Positions 23,101 through 32,654 of a stretch of 64,000 nt of DNA are shown one piece after another (positions within the stretch are counted from its first letter, which is position 1; each line of letters begins with the position of its first letter). The position numbers and the translations under genes were made by a program. This DNA is from Stenocarpella maydis. Its lineage: Eukaryota; Ascomycota; Sordariomycetes; Diaporthales; Diaporthaceae. The notes under the pieces were generated by a model. The model was not told where the DNA came from and did not search any database. It was given only the letters and a program-made list of their open reading frames with translations. The stretch spans positions 860,826 through 924,825 of the forward strand of contig NQMI01000001.1 of the NCBI GenBank assembly GCA_002270565.1, written 5' to 3'.

Positions 23101-25187
23101 TTCTCTGTGAAGTGGCTTTGTAGCGACTTTGCTATCCGCTGTATTCCAGGTTGGTCACGTGAACTGAACACAAACACTTTCTTCGTCTTCTCCGCACCAG
23201 AGACGAGGCAGCTGTCGACCTCTTCAGGTCGCACAGTGGGCTCCGTTCGGTCTTCAAGGGACTGCTCCGATGCGGGTATATCGGTATTGTGAACACCAGC
23301 GATGGAGCGATCCTTCAGATAATGGTACGCATCCTCCAATATGACGTGTGCGTTCGCCCCGCCAAACCCAAAGCTGTTGACACTCGCACGCCGGGGCCCC
23401 TCGCCCGGCCACGGTATGCTGCCGGGAGGGAGAGCAAGATTCCAGTCTTGAAACTTCAATTCCGGATTGACAGTCTCAACACCCACTGTGGGAAGTATTG
23501 TGCCTCTCTCTAAAGAGGCTACGGCTCGCAGGACTCCTGCGAGCCCTGCACAACCTTCCGTATGACCCACTGCTGGCTTGATGCTGCCAACATAAATTGG
23601 GTCCTCCGGAGTGGCAGAGGCTCCAAAGGTAGCCGCTATGGCCGAAAGCTCGATTGGGTCCTGGTCGCTATGTCAGTGATGCTCAGACTAAAGCCGACGA
23701 GAGTGAAATCGCAACTTACTCCCACTGGCGTGCCGGTACCGTGCATCTCAACATAGCGCGTGTCTTTGAGCGGTAATCCAGCTCTCTTGTACGCCACCCT
23801 AATCAGCTCTGCTTGTGCCTCTGAGCTGGGCATAGTAACGCTGGGTGTTTTGCCGTCGGTGTTGACGGCCGAGCCACGGATAACCGCGCGGATGACATCG
23901 CCGTCCCGGACTGCGTCAGACAGCCGCTTGACCACGACTGCACCGATACCCTCGCCTCGACCATAGCCGTTCGCACGTGAGTCGAAACTGTGAGACATAC
24001 CATCCGGACTGAGCATGTGCATAGCTGTCAGCTGAGACATGGCGTTCGGGTAAAGTATGAGATTCACGCCTGCTACTAGGGCCTGTAGTTTGATAGCAGA
24101 TGTCAGTCTTCCAAGTACCCAGCAAAAATCTGTGGAATACAAGGCTAGTATGCTCTCACCGAATCGGTCTCTCCCAATAGCAATGACTGGCACGCCAGAT
24201 GGAGCGCGTACAGGCTGGATGAGCAGGCTGTGTCGATGGTCAGACTTGGCCCGCGGAGGTCAAAGAACCACGATACACGGTTTGCGGTCATAGCCTCGCT
24301 CACACCGGCGGCCGTGTTGTAAGCGAGGTCGTAGATATCGTGCGTGGACATGTCCTCGTAATCACTTGTCATGCATCCGACATAAACGCCGGTCCTTGAA
24401 CCGGCAATTCTGCTCAAGGGCATCCCGCCTGTTCAGGTCAGCAAATTCCTCCTTACTTGGTGAAATAAATTTGGTTATTCGGCAAAATTCAGCACTGGCT
24501 GTTTGAAACCTCGACATTAAAAGAAACAACGACAGCGCCTCCTTCACGGGATAAATCGCAACATTGGAACACGAAAAAGTCAAATCGTTGAAGAAATTCC
24601 AATACATCCGGTCTCCAAAAAGCTGTGTCCCAGAAAGACGACTGGGGCATTAAGCAAAAGGCATAATAATAGCTGACACAAAAACAAACACGTGCAGCAA
24701 GTGTAGGTATGAGACGAAGGGATCGGTTAATACTCATGAACTTGTACGTAGTGTAACAGTTGCCTACCGTTTTCGAAAGCTTCGTATGCCACTTCTAAGA
24801 GGAGTCTTTTTGCGGGATCCATACCCGCCGCCTCTTTTGTGGTAACAGAAAAGAACGGCGCATCAAAAGAAGCAACGTCTTCCTCAAGAAAGAAACCAGA
24901 TTTGGATGTGATCTAAGTATTGCAATGAGTATTGGGATTTGGAATTTGTGGTGTTGAGACTGGCAAAAACTCACTGCGCCTTTTCGATCTGGGTCAGGGT
25001 GATACCAGGCATCTGCATTCCATCTTCGAGATGGGACTGGGCCGTGTCCAGTCCTGGAACTATTCATCATGTCCCATAATTTCTGGAGAGAGGTAGCCTC
25101 TCCGGGGAGGCGACAGGCTGCCCCCACAATGACAATAGGATCATCTACCACATTCTGAGGGCAGCCTTCAGCGATATTCTCACCCAT
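17194..25187 (-). CDS. reducing polyketide synthase KS-AT-DH-(MT)-(ER)-KR-ACP
   Basis: Iterative type I PKS, about 2411 residues, eight exons: 25187-24975, 24912-24768, 24428-24160, 24082-23720, 23660-22637, 22575-21095, 21026-18141, 18048-17194. KS has DTACSSS (Cys about 188), HGTGT (about 323) and the KPAVGHTEG histidine. AT has GHSSGE (about 667). DH has HxxxGxxxxPG (His about 1001) and HPATLD (Asp about 1190). KR has GGLGSLG (about 2040) and the active Tyr in [11 protein letters not shown] (about 2183). ACP serine lies in GVDSF (about 2355). The region after DH has no SAM-binding GxGxG, and the ER-like region reads CDALAPLSQ where a GGVGQ-type motif is expected, so both are probably inactive. 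There is no TE, C or reductase domain; the chain must be released in trans. Intron 24429-24767 is unusually long. Start chosen just before [12 protein letters not shown]; an in-frame upstream extension exists. Confidence 0.93.
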
Positions 25188-26018
25188 AGCGAAGGAAGAG
25201 AACCTTGAAGGTCCCCAAATAAGGTCTGATTTCGATGAACAGGCTGAAATGCTCCCAAACAGAAAGCAAGGAGTACTACTTAGTTCCAGGCTCGAGGAGA
25301 ATTTCAATTTACGTGCGGGCGAGAACTGCACGCAAAGTTAAACAACTGTAGAGACTTGATTCACATCTTTACTTTGAGTTAACGCTGACTCTACTTTACT
25401 ATCCGTCCTGACTTTGACTTTGTATGCCTGATTAGGATTAAACATGCAGGCAACACTAAGATACAGTCTGCGGATACTATGGCCGAAAAGATCTTGGCAA
25501 GGCTATCGGAAACAGCCTTGAAGCAGACCGGTCCGTTCCCTTTGCACAAGGCCTCGACCATAATGTGGCTTACTCGTGCAGGTTACATCGGATCTTTCCA
25601 TATTGGGACTTTCCATTCTCGTTCAAACCTGCCAACTACAGTTAGCACGGAGTACGCGTCGGCAAGGCGCAGCTCGTCGACAGGATCCGGCCTTGAGCGG
25701 CTACTTTGGTGTATTGTACTGATGAGGCACGCTGGGTCTTTGGCGCCGGTAGCCCCATCCTCCCGAATCCGGGCAGGAGAGTAAGCCTGCTATTATTTTC
25801 GGATTTTTTTTATGCCGTTGGAAAATTCGTGGAACTTTTCTTTTGACTTTTTCCCGACCCTCTTGTGAGTTTGTTGGCATTGGCAACTTTGTGGAGAACT
25901 GGCATCGTGTCTTGGTCTCTCGTGCCTTTCGCTTCGTGACACAAATCCACCTGGGCATTTATTGGCGATCGCCTATCATTAACTTATTTGGAAATCAATA
26001 CTACATCTCCCAGCGAGA
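25188..26018. promoter_or_regulatory. divergent PKS / FSH1-hydrolase promoter
   Basis: The synthase (-) and hydrolase (+) start codons are about 830 bases apart and read outward, which suggests co-regulation. A perfect 10-bp palindrome GGCGATCGCC lies at 25964-25973, overlapping an inverted CCAAT (attgg, 25961-25965), about 45 bases before the hydrolase ATG. No canonical AflR site (TCG-N5-CGA) was found by eye. Confidence 0.5.
25964..25973. promoter_or_regulatory. palindrome GGCGATCGCC upstream of hydrolase
   Basis: A perfect 10-base palindrome adjoining an inverted CCAAT box. It could be a dyad operator for a dimeric regulator, but a single copy near one gene is weak evidence. Confidence 0.3.
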
Positions 26019-26967
26019 ATGAATATCTTAGCCTTGCACGGAGTCGGCTCATCTGCCGCAATGCTCAAGGAGCAGCTGGCCGCGCTGGCTGCAGAGTTAG
26101 GGCCGCATTACCACTTCACCTTCTTCGAGGGACAGGTGCCAGTTGAGAGGGGCCCAGGTACTACCTCCACCCACGGACAGCGGGTGTTATGCCAATGGTC
26201 TAATCATCATTTTCTTTCTAGGCATGCCAGTTTGGTCTCCTGGTCCGTTCTATTCATACGTCACAGGGTACGCTCCCGATGAGGTTTCCAACGCCCTTGA
26301 TGACCTCGACCACTTCATTGAGCAAAACGGTCCATTTGATGGTGTCTTGGGCTTCAGCCAAGGCGCCTCAATCGCCGCTACGTACATACTAGACTGCCAA
26401 CTCAGAAGGCCTGAAGAACAAGCCCCTTTCAAGTTTGCCGTTCTCTTTTCATCCGTCGGAGCGTGTTCCCCTGATAAGAGCTGCAATGAGGAGATTGTCT
26501 ACAGCTTCTTCTCTAATACGGATCCTCAGTTCAGGAAAGACTTTCCCCAGTGTGACTTCAAAGCACTCGACCCCTCGGAAAGGACGTTTGCCGAGTACCT
26601 AGCCATGTGTCATATCGCGATCAAGACGATCGGGATCAAGCGACCGGCTATCACGCTCGAGTTCTTTGAAGACAACGATCCGGATTCAGTCCCCCGGCTG
26701 CTACATCCAGCGCTGATCAAGGACCGCATCAACATTCCCACGGTGCATGTGACCGGCAAAAAAGATTTGGAGTCCATGGTCAAGCAGTCCCTTGTCGTAC
26801 AGGGTCTGTGTGATGAAACTGTCGCGCGATCACACAGACACACGGGTGGGCACGCTTTTCCCTCAAAAAGTTCTGAGGTGAAAGCTGTTGCGTCGTCTAT
26901 AGAATGGGCTGCAGAAAAGGGGAATCATATGAGCGCTGTTAATGAGGCGGGGCGGTTGATGTTGTGA
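26019..26967 (+). CDS. FSH1-family serine hydrolase (candidate PKS offloader)
   Basis: Small cytosolic alpha/beta hydrolase of about 294 residues, two exons (26019-26157 and 26222-26967; 63-nt intron). It opens with MNILALHGVGSSAAML, has the nucleophile elbow GFSQGA and the histidine in HTGGHAFP; the acid is probably the aspartate in GKKDLES. FSH1 relatives beside reducing PKS genes often act as trans thiohydrolases that free the acyl chain from the ACP. Because the neighbouring synthase has no release domain and shares this promoter, that role is the leading inference. The exact ester or thioester substrate is not shown by sequence. Confidence 0.9.
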
Positions 26968-27502
26968 GATTCAATGCGGACGATGGAGAACCCGTTCGTT
27001 GTTTCATATTCTTGAAGTAGGTGGTTTCAGGGGATTAGAGGCTGTCCCTGGCAGAACTGGAACGAGTAGCAACAGCAGAGTGATTTGCGGTGGGATATCC
27101 GCATATTCAAGACTTGCTCGTTGCTAAACGGATTGTCCGAGTTATTGTCATCGTCCTTCTTTTATCTTTCGGGTTTGATGGGAGCCACTTGGCTGTTTGC
27201 TTTTCTTTTCCCTACTTCTTTTGTGTGTTAAACTTAGTGTAGACTGAACTACTCTGTACTGATGTGCCTGGCGCACATGTGCACTGAATACGTCAGATAC
27301 CCATGGAATCGGCATTAGACTCTTGACATCAAATTGATCTGATCTTGGAGGACATCAAATAGTTTGAATTTCTTGCTAGCTCATGAACCTGTATGCATTT
27401 CTCGGAGACACCTAGTATATTGGTCATATTGTTAAGCTGTTCCTGCCCTTGAGCGCTGAAGTGGCCCCCTCAGTGACCAAACCCTAGCCCAAGGACACGA
27501 AA
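26968..27502. other. intergenic between convergent genes
   Basis: The hydrolase and membrane-protein genes converge here. Nothing else is recognised. Confidence 0.5.
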
Positions 27503-28689
27503 TTAAATCAACGACAGAGAAAATACCGCGCCAGGCGAGGCGACTATAGCCAGACCACTCAATGCAGACAATCGTTGCACGATTGTCAATGAAGCAAATC
27601 TGCGACACCACGTTGAGACCCATCCAGTTTCTTGATCTTCCTTCTGAGACCTCCTTCTCCTCAAGCCAAGTATTGCCGCAGAAAATGGCACGAGCGCTGC
27701 AATGATTACAATCAAATCGTTCTGGAGGAAAACATGACATCCTCTTTGCAGCACACTGCCCGGGCTACCAAGGGACGTCTCGGCCAATTCCGCCCAAGGG
27801 GAGAAGACGGTTGCAAGAGATGCGCTTGACGAAAGAATCGCCGTAGCAATAGCGTATAAGTGCCCGGTGGCGGAACCTGCTGCCGCGATGTAGAGAGAGA
27901 TTCGGGTCAGCGTGTCAGGGCGGCCAGGCAGGAGTGAACTGCCCTTCCAGTCACGGAGCCTCCGAAGTGCCGCTGCGACCAATGGTTGACAAGCTGCCAG
28001 AATCATCGGCGATGCGCGGTAGCTTGCTATCAGCAGCTGTCTTGTCTTGCTGGAGCAGCTGAAGAAAGCTGGATACAGTAGCCACAGCGGAGTGATGGCG
28101 AAAATAATGCTCGTATACACCAGTGCCTCTGCGTCGATAGGGTCGTGTACAAGTCCTGAAACGCTTTGTCGAACGTGAAAAGATCGATAAAGTTGTGCTA
28201 GGCAGTAGAGCGGATAGACAAATGCAGCGCCGTAACTCTGGTTGAATATGCCCCAGGCGGCGTGCTCTCTGCGGAGGAACGGTCAGAATTTATGCACAGA
28301 ACTAATATTTGTCGCACGAGTCCCCGATAAAGGGCGAGAGAAACTTACAGGAGCGACCACCAGGGGAGACGGCCTCCTTCAGCGCCGTTCACGAGCATTG
28401 TGAATGCGCTGGACTGCATTGTAGTGAAGAGGCTCACAAGCAGCGCCCGGTGCACAGGCTGACGTGCGTACATGAGAGAATCGTAGAAAATGACAGGTGG
28501 GAGTACCCATTTGTCAATCAAAGAGGCTCCTGTCATGTTCTTGCTCAGGAAATCCCCACTGGGAAGGAGCCCGGTGGATTTGATTGTCCCTATCGCTTGG
28601 GCTGCTCCATTGCGCATCATAGAACCCCAAAGAGAGTCGAACCCGCAAGCTGAGAGCCCGAGGAAGTATGTGTTGAGAACTCCAATCAT
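27503..28689 (-). CDS. polytopic membrane protein, unrecognised family
   Basis: About 368 residues from two exons (28689-28349 and 28268-27503; 80-nt intron with donor GTAAGT). It has roughly seven hydrophobic segments, including NTYFLGLSACGF at the N terminus, EHAAWGIFNQSYGAAFVYPL, IIFAITPLWLLYPAFF, ISLYIAAAGSATGHLYAIA, IVIIAALVPFSAAILGL and a terminal LSGLAIVASPGAVFSLSL. The frame stays open upstream to 28908, but a TATATAAG at 28769-28776 supports the ATG at 28689. I could not name the family. In size and topology it recalls the membrane proteins found in fungal terpenoid and meroterpenoid clusters (cyclase-like or PaxA-like), but this is a weak guess. It lies between the hydrolase and cytochrome b5 genes and is read in the same direction as the latter. 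Confidence 0.7.
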
Positions 28690-29108
28690 GACTGGAAAGA
28701 GAATCTGCTCGCTGTAGTTAGTTTGTGGGAGGAAGTCAAGGTGACATATGCAGTGCGAGTTGTCTATGCTTATATAGACAGCCAATGAGTGGGCGATTTC
28801 TCCAATGCCGATCAGCAGAGCAAGTTGTCCATGAAAGGGGATTTGGACGCAATATTTATATTGCCCGTCCTGATCTGGTCCGGGTCCGTAACCATAGACA
28901 TGAGCCACCTATTTGCAGATGCACACCGAAATGCCTCAATTTCTACAAATTCAACATCGAAGTGCTCCACGAGTGTGCCGATATCACGGGAGAATAAACT
29001 CATTTTATGCACAAGAATGCGATCTATGAGGGCTTTTATCTGCATTTTCCAGGGGTCTGCAAAGCCTAAGGACTAGCTAGACACGGTATCTGCCCTAATC
29101 GACCACGG
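28690..29108. other. upstream region of the membrane-protein gene
   Basis: Spacer of 419 bases between two minus-strand genes. It holds a TATA-like box and a CCAAT motif near 28782 on the plus strand. Confidence 0.5.
28769..28776 (-). promoter_or_regulatory. TATA-like box TATATAAG
   Basis: Located about 80 bases upstream of the chosen start codon of the polytopic membrane protein. It helps choose ATG 28689 over the more upstream in-frame possibilities. Confidence 0.45.
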
Positions 29109-29851
29109 TTAAGGAAGTGGGTGTGAATAATACGGCGGATACTCGAATACACCTTTTCCGCGACTGAAAACAGCCTTCCTAGCGGACTGAAATACTACGA
29201 ACAGAGCAATCGCGGTTGCCAACAGCGCGGTAGCAACCCCTGCCCAGAAGCCACGCAATTTCTCCAGAGAAGCGTGATGTGTGATGAAATCATCGACACT
29301 TAGAGACGCGCCCCGTCCCGCACTCAACAAGACAATACCGGGCACCAATACCGCAACAGCCGCGAGTCTCCAGCCCGTTCGCTTTGCGGGGCTGGAATCT
29401 TTTGATCGGCTGTTCGCCTGTTTCACTCCACTGTTCACACGTGCTCTATCTCGAGTCTGTTGAAACGCGAGCCTAGTCAGAATCACTGGGAGAACAAAAC
29501 CCTTCAAAGGGGCTCCAGAGCAGAGCTCACCTTGACCCCGCCTGTTAAAGTTCCCACAAGGAGACCCTCCATAGTCCGTAAGGCGTCATCAGAATGATCC
29601 GAATACTCGAAGTCTTCCGTAGCATCCGATCCAACCACTTCCATCAAAACATTCCTCCCACCGGGGTGGTTGTCAAAATAATTTGTAACATTGTAGACTG
29701 AGTTTGACACCGTTAGGAATAATCCATATCTGCGAGGACTCAGAGGTCTACCTTTGCCACGGACTATGATCCACGCATCTTCTGGCTTGTTGTGTTGGGC
29801 GACGTGTTCGAGATCGAAGACGTTACCCGTCAAGCCCTCTGCTGCTGCCAT
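29109..29851 (-). CDS. cytochrome b5-like protein, two C-terminal TM segments
   Basis: About 204 residues from three exons (29851-29752, 29697-29531, 29456-29109). The N-terminal half is a cytochrome b5 heme domain: DAWIIVRG, VYNVTNYF, then HPGG (first heme histidine) and SDHSDDA (second). A basic linker leads to two hydrophobic stretches, LAAVAVLVPGIVLLSAG and FWAGVATALLATAIALFVVF, separated by about 30 polar residues. Ordinary cytochrome b5 has a single C-terminal anchor. It probably sits in the ER membrane and passes electrons to a P450; the nearest is the divergent P450 gene about 750 bases away. Confidence 0.88.
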
Positions 29852-30601
29852 TCTAACGGACTAATAGTAGCGGCACCTGAGTCATAGTGTGTTTAGTTGC
29901 TGTTTCAGGCTATAGACTGTTTATCTAATGATAACTCACGTATCTTCGAAGGCATTTTCGGATGTTTCCTAATATGGTGTTAAATGGTCTCATCCCTGCA
30001 TATAAGGCGTAATGCTCGCTAAAGCTCGTTTGGTTTCTTCCGAGAACCTCCCTGGTCCGCCTTGCATTAGTCTTATCTCCCATTACTGACACATGTAACA
30101 AAATCTTAATGCAGTCATGGCAGGAAATTTACCGAGTGACTTGTTGGACGTAGAGGTGGCCGACAGGTTTCTAGGGCTTATATCAAAATCATCTCTCCGA
30201 GCCCCCACATCAACATCCTGGTTAGCTAGATCTCTGGAGCCACGCAATCGTCACTTGATCCACATTGGGTACTTCAAAATTACCACATTGAACTCTATTT
30301 CCCAAACTGGGAGTTCAAACTTGATGGGCTTGACTAGGTTATTACTCAGCCGCAGCCTGCGACCGCTCGCGAACCCTTCGTCTTGTTGTAGGCTGACGGG
30401 GACTTCGGTAGATTTCATTCATATGGTCCATCTGATATGATGGAACTAACATCCCACTATGGCTATCCCGGACGCTGAACGAGAAATTAGATCAAACTAT
30501 TCTGATACCTAAGTTGTGGGATTAATGAGAAGTGGAAGAAACTGGCATGAGCGCGGCTCTCTAAGGCTTCACTTATACATTAAGACAGAGCCCTGCACAC
30601 A
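29852..30601. promoter_or_regulatory. divergent cytochrome b5 / P450 promoter
   Basis: The two genes read outward from this 750-base region. A 107-codon open frame on the plus strand at 30117-30440 has no recognisable motif and was not called as a gene. Confidence 0.4.
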
Positions 30602-32341
30602 ATGACTTCCAAAACATTCTATATCGTGTTTGAAGATCTCAAACTCACCACCGCTGTCGATGTGGCGGGTATTGAGACTTTGGAAGAATTACAATTCGAC
30701 CTGGCCTGTTTATTCGCAGTGGCCAAGGCAAACAGTGAGGCAGTTCTCCAGATTATCCAACCTGCCACTTATAATGAATACTGACCTAAGATAGCAATAT
30801 CTCTCCACGCGAATTCCGATCTCATACGAAGCATAGGTCAGGTACAAACACACAACGGAGATATTCAGGTCAAAGTGGATGAAAGCACAGTTCGGGAACC
30901 GCTCGGACCACCCCAGTTACCTTTCGTAGGAAACTACCTCGAGATCCATCCTGACCACCTGGGAAACCATGATCGGCTCTTCGATCGTTACGGAAGCGTG
31001 GTCAAAACTGTGAACATGGGCACCACTGTGTATCTCACAAATGATCCACGTGTCTCAGAAGTCGTGCTTGGAGAGAATGAATTCTTCACAAAAACGACGT
31101 CGAACCCCAGCCATCCTCTGTACTGGATGCGGGACAATACGGCCCTTTTCACCTGTGATACATCATCGCCGGCGTTCAAACCTTCTCACAAGTTTGTGCC
31201 CCCCAGTATGACCCCAAGAGCTGTCCGACAATATGTCCCAGCTATGCAAAACGCGGTCGAGGAATCATTCAGAGTCTTCGATGAGCTCGACAGGAGGCAG
31301 GAAGCCTTCAACACGTACCAATACATGTTCAAAATAGGGGGCCAGATCGTCTACAGAGTGGTATTGGGCCTGGAAGTTGGCCACTTTGAGACGCCGGATA
31401 CACCACCACATGAGATAATCCGTCTCATGGCGGAGTACCTCTCCCTGATGAAACAGACATCTCTCAGCCCCAGCTGGCATAAATACCTCCCTTTCGGCAA
31501 AGTCAAGCGTCTGTCTCATGTCCACGACCGACTCTGGGGTCTGATAGATGAGGTTGTGATGTCCTGCAAACCGCCCGAGGGGCAAGACGGTGCGGACACG
31601 CCAATGCATGAGGCAGCCCTGAACTCAAGCTGCCTAGCGGACTATCTTAAGCGCGCGGTAGATGAGAGCGGGCAGAAGCTTCCGCACGAGTACCTCTTGT
31701 CCAACGTGGTCGCGCTTGTCGGCGCTGGCCTCGCGACGTCGTCATCGATGCTGTCACTGCTCCTGTACGCACTCACACGGTACCCGGGGAATCAGGAGAG
31801 GCTCCTACAGGAGCTTGTCGACTACGGAACCACCTCGGACAAGAAGTGGACATACGACGGGATAATGGAGCTGCCGTTCCTCGATCGCTTCGTCAAGGAG
31901 GTGCATCGTATGCACAGCCCTTCGTTCCAGACAGCCCGCAATGCAAAGAAGGACGTGGTTCTTCCAGGCGGCTGGAAAATACCGGAAGGCGGTGTTGTCA
32001 TCCCGACATTCCCTTCGATCCATAAGCACAAGGACCACTGGGACAATCCGGAGCGGTTTGATCCGGACCGGTGGTTGGCGGCGAGTGGCGTTGCTGGTGA
32101 GAAAAGGCATCGTATGGCGTTTACGCCATTTGCGGCAGGGCCAAGGGGCTGTATTGGATATAATATTGCGCAACTGGAGGCAAAACTCGTCTTGGCGAGT
32201 CTGGTGTATCGGTATTATTTCGTCGATGTCAGCAAAGAACCCATGGTGTATGATCCAGAGTTCTTGGTGATACGGCCAATCAACTGTTACGTGAGGGCTG
32301 TAAGGAGGACAGTATGGCCGGAAGCATCCTCCAGCAAATAG
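30602..32341 (+). CDS. cytochrome P450 with ~90-residue N-terminal extension
   Basis: Heme-thiolate monooxygenase, about 559 residues. A 60-nt intron (30735-30794, donor GTGAGG, branch-like actgacc) joins a first exon (TFYIVFEDLKLTTAVDVAG, then LEELQFDLACLFAV) to the P450 body, which starts at GPPQLPFVGNYLEIHPDH. The extension looks like a small ubiquitin-like or ferredoxin-fold domain and has no membrane anchor, so the enzyme may be soluble. The EXXR motif is EVHR and the heme-binding loop is FAAGPRGCIG. In the I helix, GAGLATSSS has alanine where the conserved acid of (A/G)GxD/ET is expected. There is no fused reductase. It presumably oxidises the polyketide, with cytochrome b5 as a possible electron donor. 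Confidence 0.9.
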
Positions 32342-32654
32342 TCTACCTAGGTAGGTCGCTGGGTTCTCCGCTTGTCTCAGTTCTACAAGACCCTAGTGTA
32401 GACATATCAGCACAGCAGCATTGACACAATTATATTCAAGTACATTCGTTAATAAATATACTTTATTGCAACTCAAATGCAGGCGATATATTAACCTTTA
32501 CTGGGATAGCTAATTCTTCAGGTACAGACCTTCTTCCACCTGTGGTGCATGAAAGCCAGCAGTTTGATTGACGCACATCTTTATGTACTGTGTGAAAGAT
32601 AAAAAGTGGCTTTAATCAGATTCTATAAATATTTTCTAGAGTAATCCGATACAT
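32342..32654. other. intergenic between convergent genes
   Basis: 3' flanks of the P450 and acyltransferase genes. Nothing else is seen. Confidence 0.5.

Noticed and set aside
30117..30440. 107-codon open frame between cytochrome b5 and P450
   Set aside because: No motif, no hydrophobic pattern, no family resemblance; it lies in a divergent promoter.
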